Positions 1-6,440 of a DNA stretch of 8,089 bases are shown in pieces. The stretch covers positions 1 to 8,089 of the forward strand of contig DBTH01000182.1 in the NCBI GenBank assembly GCA_002306945.1. The letters are read 5' to 3'. A program made the position numbers and the translations under genes. The number at the start of each line of letters is the position of its first letter. Position 1 is the stretch's first letter. This stretch comes from Methylacidiphilaceae bacterium UBA1321. Its GTDB lineage: Bacteria > Verrucomicrobiota > Verrucomicrobiia > Methylacidiphilales > UBA1321. The notes under the pieces are model-generated. The model was not told where the DNA came from and ran no database searches. It saw nothing but the letters and a program-made list of their open reading frames with translations.

Positions 1-731
1 CCACCTACCGCGCCATGCAGTTCGAAGGCCCCGGCGCTTTCGGCCTGAGCATGGACGACCGCATGACCGTGGCCAACATGGCCATCGAAGCGGGTGGCAA
101 GAACGGCATCTTCCCCTACGACGAAAAATGCGGCGATTTCATCCGTGAACGCACCAGGGCCAACGGCACCAAGAGTGACTTTGAGCCGGTCGAACTCGAC
201 AACGACCAGAAGTTCTTCAGCGAACTGCGCGTCGACCTGTCCAAGCTCGAACCGACCGTCGCCCAGCACCCCGACCCGGGCAATCGCGCTCTGGCCAAGA
301 ATCTGGAAAAGGCCCCGCTCGACCGTGCCTATATCGGCTCCTGCACCGGTGGCAAGCTCTCCGATTTCCTCGCCTTCGCGGAAATCATCAAGGGCCACAA
401 GGTCAAGATCGACACTTTCGGCGTCCCCTCGACCCCGGAAGTCGTCGACAGCCTCAAGGCGACGAAGTACGGAGACGAAAGCGTCTGGGATATGCTCGTT
501 TCGGCAGGTGTTCAGATGACCGAAAACGCCTCGTGTGCGGCCTGCCTCGGCGGGCCCGTCGATACGTTCGGCCGCATGAACAAACCGCTGGCGTGTATCT
601 CGACGACCAACCGCAATTTCCCCGGCCGCATGGGCCACAAGGAATCGCGCGTTTACCTCGCCTCGCCCTACACCGTGGCGGCTTCGGCTATCACCGGACA
701 CGTCACCGATCCGCGCCAGTTCATCTCGTGA
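1..731 (+). CDS. leuC: 3-isopropylmalate dehydratase large subunit, C-terminal part (5' end outside window)
   Basis: This is the C-terminal half of an aconitase-family [4Fe-4S] hydro-lyase. It isomerises 2-isopropylmalate to 3-isopropylmalate in cytoplasmic leucine biosynthesis. The reading frame is open from base 3 with no start, so the gene begins upstream. Three cluster-ligand cysteines are visible: one in GSCTGGK (about base 340) and two in NASCAACLGG (about base 530). The next stretch, STTNRNFPGRMGHKES followed by YLASPYTVAASAITG, is the conserved substrate-binding C-terminus. The GSCTGGK and CAACLGGP variants recall plant-type isopropylmalate isomerase more than the GSCTNSR form of E. 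coli LeuC; this is from memory. The small subunit gene leuD does not follow directly, as it often does; the next gene is a lipoprotein. A homoaconitase or related paralog is the main alternative. Confidence 0.88.
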   Translation, partial: TYRAMQFEGPGAFGLSMDDRMTVANMAIEAGGKNGIFPYDEKCGDFIRERTRANGTKSDFEPVELDNDQKFFSELRVDLSKLEPTVAQHPDPGNRALAKNLEKAPLDRAYIGSCTGGKLSDFLAFAEIIKGHKVKIDTFGVPSTPEVVDSLKATKYGDESVWDMLVSAGVQMTENASCAACLGGPVDTFGRMNKPLACISTTNRNFPGRMGHKESRVYLASPYTVAASAITGHVTDPRQFIS

Positions 732-786
732 GAAAACAGGAGCGGAGCCCGGCGAAAGAAACAGGATTTGAAGGAAGGATTGGAAA

Positions 787-1134
787 ATGAGGAAAGAAAA
801 TTGGATTCGAATGACTGTTGATTTCATCCAGGCTCCGGCTCTCGTCATGGGCCTGATCGTCGCATTGTCCCTCGTGGGCTGCGCGGGCAATGGCCCCAAC
901 GGAGATATGCAGCAGTACACGCTTCAGATCACCAAGCGATCCGAGTATTTCAAGACCTCGCCCGAACAACCCACCCCGCCCGATGGCCGTCTCGACGAAG
1001 GCACCCGCGTGCGCGTGATCCAGATGTCGGGGGAATATTCCAAGATCGAAACCACCTACGGCCTGCAAGCGTGGGTCTCTTCGTTCAACATCGGCCCGAT
1101 TCAGGAAAACACCTATCAGCCGACGGGCGGTTGA
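787..1134 (+). CDS. Small SH3-like domain lipoprotein, function unknown
   Basis: This encodes 115 residues. The N-terminus is a lipoprotein signal: a basic start, a hydrophobic run at about residues 18-30 and the lipobox LVGC, so Cys32 would be lipidated and the protein anchored in a membrane facing the periplasm. After a short polar linker, residues about 45-110 resemble a bacterial SH3 domain. The stretch DEGTRVRVIQMSGEYSKIET followed by GLQAWVSSFNI has the typical pattern of a turn, a strand, an 'exposure to solvent' strand and a Trp-Val pair. Such domains often bind peptidoglycan or other envelope partners, but nothing here fixes a ligand. The ATG at 787 is favoured by AAGGAAGG at 771-778, eight bases upstream; ATG 811 is a possible shorter start that keeps the lipobox. 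The gene lies 55 bases after leuC and ends just before a strong terminator. Confidence 0.8.
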   Translation: MRKENWIRMTVDFIQAPALVMGLIVALSLVGCAGNGPNGDMQQYTLQITKRSEYFKTSPEQPTPPDGRLDEGTRVRVIQMSGEYSKIETTYGLQAWVSSFNIGPIQENTYQPTGG

Positions 1135-1158
1135 CCGGATCTCGCGCAAGAATCTCTT

Positions 1159-1199
1159 AAAAACGCCCGGCCTCCCGCGCCGGGCGTTTTTGTTTTTTA
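1159..1199 (+). terminator. Rho-independent terminator after the lipoprotein gene
   Basis: Bases 1159-1170 (AAAAACGCCCGG) pair perfectly with 1180-1191 (CCGGGCGTTTTT), giving a 12-bp stem, extended by one C-G pair at 1171/1179 with a 7-base loop. A T-rich tail (TTTTTGTTTTTT) follows. It lies 25 bases after the lipoprotein stop codon and should end the leuC-lipoprotein transcript. The tail runs directly into the ATG of the next gene. Confidence 0.92.
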
Positions 1200-1669
1200 T
1201 GGCCATCACCATTCAACCCGCCGCACTTGCCGATCTGGAAGAAATTCTCGCCATCCAGAAGCTCGCCTTCCAGGTCGAGGCCGCGCTCTATTGCGACAAC
1301 CGGATTCCGCCGCTGCTCCAAACCCTCGACGATTTGAAAACCGAGTGGGCGTCGAGACGTTTCCTCAAAGCGGTCGAATCGCCGGAGGGGCGGACTATCG
1401 GCTCCGTCCGCGCGTTTGAAAAAGAGGGTGTCGTTCACGTGGAAAAACTCGCCGTTTATCCTCAGTTCCAACGGCGCGGCATCGGCTCGCAATTATTGCG
1501 GGCAGTCGAAAAGTCGTTCCCGGACACCACGTGTTTCGAACTCTTCACCGGCCATCTCTCCATCGATAACATCCGGCTCTACGAGCGCATTGGTTACCGA
1601 AAAGTCCGCGAGCGCCAGATCAACGACCACCTGACGCTGATCTATTTGGAGAAGACTGTTTCAGTCTGA
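1199..1669 (+). CDS. GNAT-family N-acetyltransferase
   Basis: This is a 156-residue GCN5-related N-acetyltransferase that moves an acetyl group from acetyl-CoA to an unknown amine, in the cytoplasm. It starts with the usual first strand and helix (ITIQPAALADLEEILAIQKLAF). Motif A is clear at residues 82-104: VEKLAVYP, then QRRGIGSQLL, where Q/RxxGxG/A binds the acetyl-CoA pyrophosphate. Motif B follows at about 124-134 (NIRLYERIGYRK). The ATG at 1199 is the only plausible start: the domain begins at once and no later Met occurs. The TTG at 1190 would add three residues but sits within the terminator stem. No Shine-Dalgarno sequence is possible between stem and ATG, so the transcript may be leaderless or depend on readthrough. 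The substrate cannot be predicted; 72 bases separate it from frr. Confidence 0.87.
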   Translation: MAITIQPAALADLEEILAIQKLAFQVEAALYCDNRIPPLLQTLDDLKTEWASRRFLKAVESPEGRTIGSVRAFEKEGVVHVEKLAVYPQFQRRGIGSQLLRAVEKSFPDTTCFELFTGHLSIDNIRLYERIGYRKVRERQINDHLTLIYLEKTVSV

Positions 1670-1741
1670 AAAAAACCGGCAAAAAGTCTCCTCCAGATTG
1701 CAATTGGCAAATGAAGCGGGACGGGTAAGAATCATACCACT

Positions 1742-2302
1742 ATGGCACTGGATGATATTTTGCTCGATACGGAAGAGAAAATGATAAAAAGCGCCGAAGT
1801 GGTGCTCAATGAATTTGGTCGCGTGCGTACCGGCAAGGCGTCGCCGGATCTGGTCACCGGCCTGACGGTCGATGCCTACGGTTCGATGATGAAGATGCGC
1901 GAAGTCGCCGCCGTGACAACGCCCTCCCACGATCTCATCATGATCCAGCCTTGGGACGCTTCCAATGTCGATCCCATTCGCAAGGCCATCGAAGAATCCC
2001 GCATCGGCATCACGCCGCAAGTCGATGGCAAGATCATTCGTCTGCCCATCCCGCCCCTTTCTGCCGAACGCCGCCAGGAACTCGTCAAGACGGTTCACCG
2101 GCTGGCCGAAGACGGACGCGTCGCCATTCGCGGCAACCGCCGCAACGGTCTTGACGAAATCAAGAAAATCCAAAAAGCCGGTGAAATCACCGAGGATCAG
2201 CTTGCTGCTGCGGAAAAGGAAATCCAGAAACTCACCGATCAGTACGTCGGCCAAATCGAAAAGGCCGCCACCGCCAAGGAAGCCGAACTGCTCAAAGTCT
2301 GA
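1742..2302 (+). CDS. frr: Ribosome recycling factor
   Basis: The 186-residue product matches the usual RRF length (E. coli 185). With EF-G it splits post-termination ribosomes into subunits, in the cytoplasm. Family signatures run in order: FGRVRTGKASPDLVTGL in the first long helix, QPWDASNVDPIRKAI, IRLPIPPLSAERRQELVK, and the last long helix ending in KEAELLKV. The arginine in RTGKAS corresponds to the conserved rRNA-contacting residue of domain I. ATG 1742 gives the standard N-terminus. A Shine-Dalgarno sequence is not obvious; the nearest purine run, GGGACGGG at 1718-1725, is too far upstream. In many bacteria frr follows rpsB-tsf-pyrH. Here it follows a GNAT gene, so it is separated from that cluster, at least on this side. 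Confidence 0.97.
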   Translation: MALDDILLDTEEKMIKSAEVVLNEFGRVRTGKASPDLVTGLTVDAYGSMMKMREVAAVTTPSHDLIMIQPWDASNVDPIRKAIEESRIGITPQVDGKIIRLPIPPLSAERRQELVKTVHRLAEDGRVAIRGNRRNGLDEIKKIQKAGEITEDQLAAAEKEIQKLTDQYVGQIEKAATAKEAELLKV

Positions 2303-2310
2303 TCCGACTG

Positions 2311-2344
2311 CGGCGTGACGTTGCCTCCGGTTACGCTCACGCCG
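2311..2344 (+). repeat. Inverted repeat / hairpin A in the frr-cyclophilin spacer
   Basis: CGGCGTGA (2311-2318) pairs perfectly with TCACGCCG (2337-2344). Inside it, CGT (2319-2321) can pair with ACG (2333-2335) after a single-base bulge. It lies 9 bases after the frr stop codon. No T-run follows, so it is not a standard intrinsic terminator. Its right arm overlaps the left arm of the next hairpin, so the two cannot form together. Confidence 0.55.
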
Positions 2345-2374
2345 GAACGGGGCATTCTCTCCCGCTTCCGGCGT
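2339..2374 (+). repeat. Inverted repeat / hairpin B in the frr-cyclophilin spacer
   Basis: ACGCCGGAA (2339-2347) pairs perfectly with TTCCGGCGT (2366-2374). CGGG (2348-2351) then pairs with CCCG (2361-2364) after one bulged base, leaving a 9-base loop. No T-run follows. A further near-palindrome, CGGGATCATCCCG, sits at 2385-2397. The hairpin competes with hairpin A for bases 2339-2344. It could protect the frr 3' end or act in the leader of the cyclophilin gene. Confidence 0.55.
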
Positions 2375-2445
2375 AGACAGGACGCGGGATCATCCCGGCC
2401 CAAGTTCGGGGTGGACTCCGTATTTCTACCGTTCATCATAAAGTT

Positions 2446-3009
2446 ATGCATTCCTTACGCACACTGTGTTTGATGTTGCTTGCAACGATTATGGTTACGT
2501 CCCTCCCTCAAACTGGACGCGCCGCTGACGATCCCGAGAACACCCTTTATCTCGAATTGTCCTCGGGCCGCGTGGTCATCAAGTTGCGCCCCGACCTGGC
2601 TCCCAAGCATGTGGCCCGGATCAAGGAACTGGTGCGCAAGAAATTCTATGACGGCATCGTCTTTCACCGCGTGATCGACGGTTTCATGGCCCAGACCGGC
2701 GACCCGACCGGCACCGGCATGGGCGGTTCCGGCCAGAACCTCGCCGCCGAGTTCACCCAGACCGCATTCGTCCGCGGCACCCTCGGCATGGCCCGCGCGC
2801 AGGATCCCAACAGCGCCGACAGCCAGTTCTTCATCTGCTTTGCCCCCGCGCCCTTCCTCAACGGCAAATACACCGTCTTCGGCGAAGTCGTCAGCGGCAT
2901 GGAATTTGTCGACAAGATCAAGAAAGGCAACGCTGCCGACAACGGTTCGGTGAGCAATCCAGACAAGATCGTCAGCCTGCGCGTGGCTGCCGACGTCGCG
3001 AAGAAATAA
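2446..3009 (+). CDS. Exported cyclophilin-type peptidyl-prolyl cis-trans isomerase
   Basis: This is a 187-residue cyclophilin that catalyses cis-trans isomerisation of Xaa-Pro bonds. A Sec-type signal peptide is visible: Arg5, a hydrophobic run at 7-20, and probable cleavage after GRA (residue 26), so the enzyme should act in the periplasm. The catalytic block FHRVIDGFMAQTGDP (73-87) carries Arg75 and Gln83, equivalent to Arg55 and Gln63 of human cyclophilin A. GTLGMAR and SQFFICF (111-132) complete the active site. Phe137 in FLNGKYTVFG stands where human cyclophilin A has Trp121, as in E. coli cyclophilins, so weak cyclosporin binding is expected. No Shine-Dalgarno sequence precedes ATG 2446; ATG 2473 would shorten the signal peptide too far. 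It is isolated by 143- and 130-base spacers, so it probably has its own promoter. It resembles PpiA, but I leave the symbol empty. Confidence 0.93.
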   Translation: MHSLRTLCLMLLATIMVTSLPQTGRAADDPENTLYLELSSGRVVIKLRPDLAPKHVARIKELVRKKFYDGIVFHRVIDGFMAQTGDPTGTGMGGSGQNLAAEFTQTAFVRGTLGMARAQDPNSADSQFFICFAPAPFLNGKYTVFGEVVSGMEFVDKIKKGNAADNGSVSNPDKIVSLRVAADVAKK

Positions 3010-3139
3010 AGTCCTTTCCTCTTCCCCCCGGCCGCGTGGCGACATGCGGCGGGCGGAACGGGTCGTTTTGGCCAACCCCTGATGCCGAGAGAAAGACTGG
3101 CATAACGCCCCGACTCGTGTAGAAACAGAAGACCAGCAC

Positions 3140-4591
3140 ATGAAATGGATTCTGTGGATCCTTGTGGTGGGATTGGCGGTTGCGGGGTTTCTGCTACGAC
3201 GGAAACTGCGCAGTACGCAGGCGGACTTGCACCGCCTCGAACATGAACGCCAGGCCCTCCAGGAGGAAAAGAAAATACTGTTCGACTTTTTGCACGATCT
3301 CGGTGAGGCCTTCACCGAGAACATCGACCGTACCCAGGTCTTGAGCGTCATAATGCGTTGCGCACGAAGGGTTTGCGACGCGCGCGGTGGTGCGATTTAT
3401 CTTTGGGATCCGGAACGCAAACGCCTCAAGGCCGAAGCCATCATCGGCATTTTCCCGCCGCCCTTTCCTGTTCCCGACGCCGTTGCCGACAAGATCGCCA
3501 CCCGCGAAGAGTACCTCGAAACGATGTTGCGCAACGAACCGCTCGCCCGCGAATCTGACTCCGTCATCGTCCGCGCCGCGAGAGAGAAACGCCCCGTCCT
3601 GGTCGAACTCGCCGACGGCACCGGCCTCTTTCCCGACTTCCGGGAATACGCCCTCAAGACTCACACCTACATCGCTGTCCCCCTCCAATACCGCGGCGAC
3701 GACCTCGGCGTCATCGCCTTGGCCAATCGCGAGGACGGCCACTCCTTCACCACCTCCGACCTGGAAATCATCAAGTCCGTCGCCGACCAAGCCTCCTATT
3801 CCCTCCACCACGCCCAGATCTACAGTCAGCTCGCCGACAAGCGCAAGATGGATCACGACCTGAAAATGGCCCGCGAAATCCAGCGCATTCTCCTGCCCGA
3901 CGAAGCACCCAAAATCGACGAGTACGAATTGGCCGCCCTCAACCTCCCCGCCCAACAGGTCAGCGGCGACTACTACGACTTCATCTCCGTATCCGAAGAC
4001 GTCTGGGGCTTGGCCATAGCGGACGTTTCCGGCAAGGGCATCCCCGCCTCCCTCATCATGGCCATGTGTCGCAGCGTCCTGCGAAGCAAGGCAGAAGGGT
4101 GCAATTCCCCCGCGAAAGTCCTGAGCGCCGTCAACCGCCAGCTCTACCCCGACATCCGCGAAGACATGTTCATCACGATGGTCTACCTCACCATCAACAC
4201 TAAAACGCATGAGTTGCGCCTGGCACGCGCCGGACACGAAGCGCCATTGATTTGCATGAATAATTTTGAGAATGTGGATCTTATCAATCCTCCGGGCATG
4301 GCCCTGGGGATCGACAGTGGATCGGTTTTTGACGAATTGATCCAGGATGCTATTATCACGATGCAGCCGCATGATACCGTCGTCCTTTACACCGACGGCA
4401 TCAGCGAAGCCGTTGACGAACGCGGCGAGGAATTTGGCCGCGAGCACCTGAAAGAGGCCTTGCGAACGTCCGCTCCCCGAGGAGTCGACGTCCTGGTCAA
4501 AAACATTGTCGAGCGCGTGCAGCGCTTCAGCAGTGGTCAGGCCCAAAACGATGACATCACGCTGGCTGCAATACAACGTAAGGAAGTATGA
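3140..4591 (+). CDS. Membrane-anchored GAF-domain PP2C-type (SpoIIE/RsbU) serine phosphatase
   Basis: The 483-residue protein has one N-terminal membrane segment (about 3-20) followed by basic residues, a coiled coil (about 25-48), a GAF-like sensor domain (about 55-225), a linking helix with MAREIQRILLP (243-253), and a PP2C/SpoIIE phosphatase domain (about 255-480). Metal-binding acidic residues appear intact: SGDYYD (Asp277), IADVSGKG (Asp295), YTDGISEA (Asp419) and NDDIT (Asp471/472). RAGHEAP is also typical. Relatives such as RsbU and SpoIIE dephosphorylate anti-sigma-factor antagonists in partner-switching pathways; whether this one does is inference, as no antagonist or anti-sigma kinase gene is present here. 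The GAF ligand is unknown. Its stop overlaps the grpE start (ATGA, 4588-4591), implying translational coupling. The 130-base upstream spacer holds only weak hairpins (such as ATGCC/GGCAT at 3082-3103) and no convincing promoter. Confidence 0.93.
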   Translation: MKWILWILVVGLAVAGFLLRRKLRSTQADLHRLEHERQALQEEKKILFDFLHDLGEAFTENIDRTQVLSVIMRCARRVCDARGGAIYLWDPERKRLKAEAIIGIFPPPFPVPDAVADKIATREEYLETMLRNEPLARESDSVIVRAAREKRPVLVELADGTGLFPDFREYALKTHTYIAVPLQYRGDDLGVIALANREDGHSFTTSDLEIIKSVADQASYSLHHAQIYSQLADKRKMDHDLKMAREIQRILLPDEAPKIDEYELAALNLPAQQVSGDYYDFISVSEDVWGLAIADVSGKGIPASLIMAMCRSVLRSKAEGCNSPAKVLSAVNRQLYPDIREDMFITMVYLTINTKTHELRLARAGHEAPLICMNNFENVDLINPPGMALGIDSGSVFDELIQDAIITMQPHDTVVLYTDGISEAVDERGEEFGREHLKEALRTSAPRGVDVLVKNIVERVQRFSSGQAQNDDITLAAIQRKEV

Positions 4592-5253
4592 ATCAGGAAG
4601 CTACAGAACCAAACGCCCCGACACCCGTGCCGGCTGACACCGCCGCCGCGCCCCAACCCCAACAGCCCCCGCAGCCGCAACCGGTTCCCGATCAACCCGG
4701 CACCTCCGCCGAACCGTCCGCATCGGACAAAATCGAAATCACCGCCGCGCAGTTGAAAAAATACGAGGAAGCCGCCGCTCTCGTCGACGCCCTCAAGGAT
4801 CAACTCCTGCGCACCAAGGCCGATTGGGACAACTACCGCAAACGCACCATTCGCGAAAAAGAAGAAGCCGTCAAATACGCCTCCGAGTCGGTGCTCGAAA
4901 AACTCCTCCCCATCCTCGACAGCTTCGAGATGGGACTCCAGGCCGCCCAGAAAGCCTCCGACCCCACCGCCATCGCCCACGGCATGCAACTCATCTACAG
5001 CCAATTCCAGAGCCTCTTCAAGGACCTCGGCGTTGAAACCATCGACGCCGTCGGCCAACCCTTCGACCCCCACCGCCACGAAGCCATCGGCCACCAGGAA
5101 TCCCACGACCATCCCGAAGGCACCGTCAGCGGTCAGTTGCGCAGAGGCTACAAACTCAAGGATCGCCTCCTGCGTCCGGCTTCCGTTTTCGTCGCCAAAA
5201 AACCGCACCACCCGAAACCGTCGCACCCGTCCGATTCGAAACCGAACGCATAA
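4588..5253 (+). CDS. grpE: GrpE, nucleotide exchange factor of DnaK
   Basis: The 221-residue product releases ADP from DnaK and so resets the Hsp70 cycle in the cytoplasm. Residues 1-47 form a disordered Pro/Gln/Ala-rich leader. A long helix or coiled coil spans about 50-110 and includes the conserved WDNYRKRTIREKEEA (80-94). The beta-wing head follows (about 145-203), with FDPHRHEAIG (159-168) and GQLRRGYKLKDRLLRPASV (182-200), both strong GrpE signatures. The last 18 residues are a His/Pro/Ser-rich tail. The start is fixed by the ATGA overlap with the phosphatase stop; AAGGAAG at 4580-4586 is a Shine-Dalgarno sequence lying very close to the ATG. dnaJ begins 35 bases downstream. No dnaK or hrcA is in the window, and I found no CIRCE operator. 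Confidence 0.97.
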   Translation: MNQEATEPNAPTPVPADTAAAPQPQQPPQPQPVPDQPGTSAEPSASDKIEITAAQLKKYEEAAALVDALKDQLLRTKADWDNYRKRTIREKEEAVKYASESVLEKLLPILDSFEMGLQAAQKASDPTAIAHGMQLIYSQFQSLFKDLGVETIDAVGQPFDPHRHEAIGHQESHDHPEGTVSGQLRRGYKLKDRLLRPASVFVAKKPHHPKPSHPSDSKPNA

Positions 5254-5288
5254 CGGCCACTCCGCCCACCCCATCCCTCCATTCCTAT

Positions 5289-6440
5289 ATGCGTTCCAGT
5301 TCCAATAACAAACGCGACTATTACGAAATCCTCGGCGTCGCCAAAGGCGCCACCCCTGAGGAAATCAAAAAAGCCTACCGCAAACTCGCTGTCAAATATC
5401 ACCCCGACAAAAACCCCGGCGATAAAACCGCCGAGGATAAATTCAAGGAACTCGGCGAAGCCTACGAAGTCTTAAGCGACGAAAACAAACGCGCCGCCTA
5501 TGACCGTTACGGCCACGCCGCCTTCTCCCAAGGCGGTGGCATGGGCGGAGCCGGAATGGGTGGACAAGATCCCTTCGAAATCTTCCGCGAAGTCTTCGGC
5601 TCCGGCGGCGGAGGCATCTTCGGCAGCATCTTCGAGGAAGCCTTCGGCGGTGGCGAACGTTCCCAGGGCCGCGGCGCCGACCTGCGCTACGACATGCAGA
5701 TCACTTTCGAGGAAGCCGCCCGCGGTTGCGAAAAGGAAATCTCCGTCACCAAGATGGAAACCTGCGACGCCTGCTCCGGCTCCGGAGCTGCTCCCGGCTC
5801 CTCGGTCAAAACCTGCGCCACCTGCCGCGGCGCCGGCCAGGTCTACGTCACCCGCGGATTCTTCAGCGTCGCCCAAGCCTGCCCCCGTTGCCACGGCGCG
5901 GGCCAGACCATCGAGAAACCCTGCCCCACTTGCAGCGGCGCGGGCCGTTTCGAAAAAGCCAGCAAGATCAAAATCCGCATTCCCGCCGGAATCGAAGACG
6001 GCTCCCGCCTGCGTTCCACCGGCCAGGGCGAAGGTGGCCACCGCGGTGGCCCCGCCGGCGACCTCTACATCGTCATCCACGTCCTGCCGCACGACATCTT
6101 CGTCCGCGAAGGCAACGACCTCTATTGCGAAGTCCCCATCAGTTTCGCCAAGGCCGCCCTCGGCGGGGAAATCAAAGTCCCCACCCTCGAAGGCCAGGCC
6201 CTCGTCAAAATCCCCGCAGGCACCGCCTCCGGCAAGATATTCCGCCTCAAACAACGCGGCATCACCGCCCTCAACGGTCGCGGCATTGGCGACCTGCACG
6301 TCAAAGTTTACGTCGAAGTCCCCACGAAATTGACCCCCGAACAGCGGGCCAAACTCCAGGCCTTCGCCGATAGTTGTAACGAAGAAACCCACCCGGAAGA
6401 ACAAAGCTTCTTCCGCAAAGCCAAGGAATTTTTCCGATGA
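5289..6440 (+). CDS. dnaJ: DnaJ (Hsp40) co-chaperone
   Basis: This is a full-length type I DnaJ of 383 residues. It delivers unfolded clients to DnaK and stimulates its ATPase. The J domain (about 10-75) has YYEILGV, HPD at 38-40 and the KFKELGEAYEVLSD helix. A Gly/Phe-rich linker covers about 81-122. The zinc region (159-219) has all four CxxCxGxG repeats: CDACSGSG, CATCRGAG, CPRCHGAG and CPTCSGAG. The client-binding C-terminal domains follow, including GDLYIVIHV and GDLHVKVYVEVP. ATG 5289 gives a normal N-terminus, but the preceding bases are pyrimidine-rich and contain no Shine-Dalgarno sequence. Its TGA overlaps the rsmE ATG by four bases. Third codon positions are strongly C-biased, which creates long spurious open frames on both strands. 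Confidence 0.98.
   Translation: MRSSSNNKRDYYEILGVAKGATPEEIKKAYRKLAVKYHPDKNPGDKTAEDKFKELGEAYEVLSDENKRAAYDRYGHAAFSQGGGMGGAGMGGQDPFEIFREVFGSGGGGIFGSIFEEAFGGGERSQGRGADLRYDMQITFEEAARGCEKEISVTKMETCDACSGSGAAPGSSVKTCATCRGAGQVYVTRGFFSVAQACPRCHGAGQTIEKPCPTCSGAGRFEKASKIKIRIPAGIEDGSRLRSTGQGEGGHRGGPAGDLYIVIHVLPHDIFVREGNDLYCEVPISFAKAALGGEIKVPTLEGQALVKIPAGTASGKIFRLKQRGITALNGRGIGDLHVKVYVEVPTKLTPEQRAKLQAFADSCNEETHPEEQSFFRKAKEFFR

Noticed and set aside
1704..1732. Possible sigma-70 promoter before frr (TTGGCA, 17 bases, AAGAAT)
   Set aside because: The -10 matches consensus at only four of six positions, and the implied transcript would start almost at the ATG. Too weak to list without start-site data.
3010..3139. 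Small stems in the spacer before the phosphatase gene (GCCGC/GCGGC at 3031-3050; ATGCC/GGCAT at 3082-3103)
   Set aside because: Only 5 bp each with 10-12 base loops and no T-run, as expected by chance in GC-rich sequence.
2455..3351. 298-residue open frame on the minus strand across the cyclophilin gene and the following spacer
   Set aside because: It is antisense to a clear cyclophilin and the start of the phosphatase gene, with no recognisable domain.
3194..4576. 460-residue open frame on the minus strand opposite the phosphatase gene
   Set aside because: It is a compositional shadow of a GC-rich gene with strong C-ending codons. The translation is Gly/Asp/Val-rich and resembles no family, while the plus strand encodes a complete conserved protein.
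5472..6404. 310-residue open frame on the minus strand opposite dnaJ
   Set aside because: The repetitive Ala/Gly/Asp/Phe composition mirrors the dnaJ codons. dnaJ is unambiguous in this interval.
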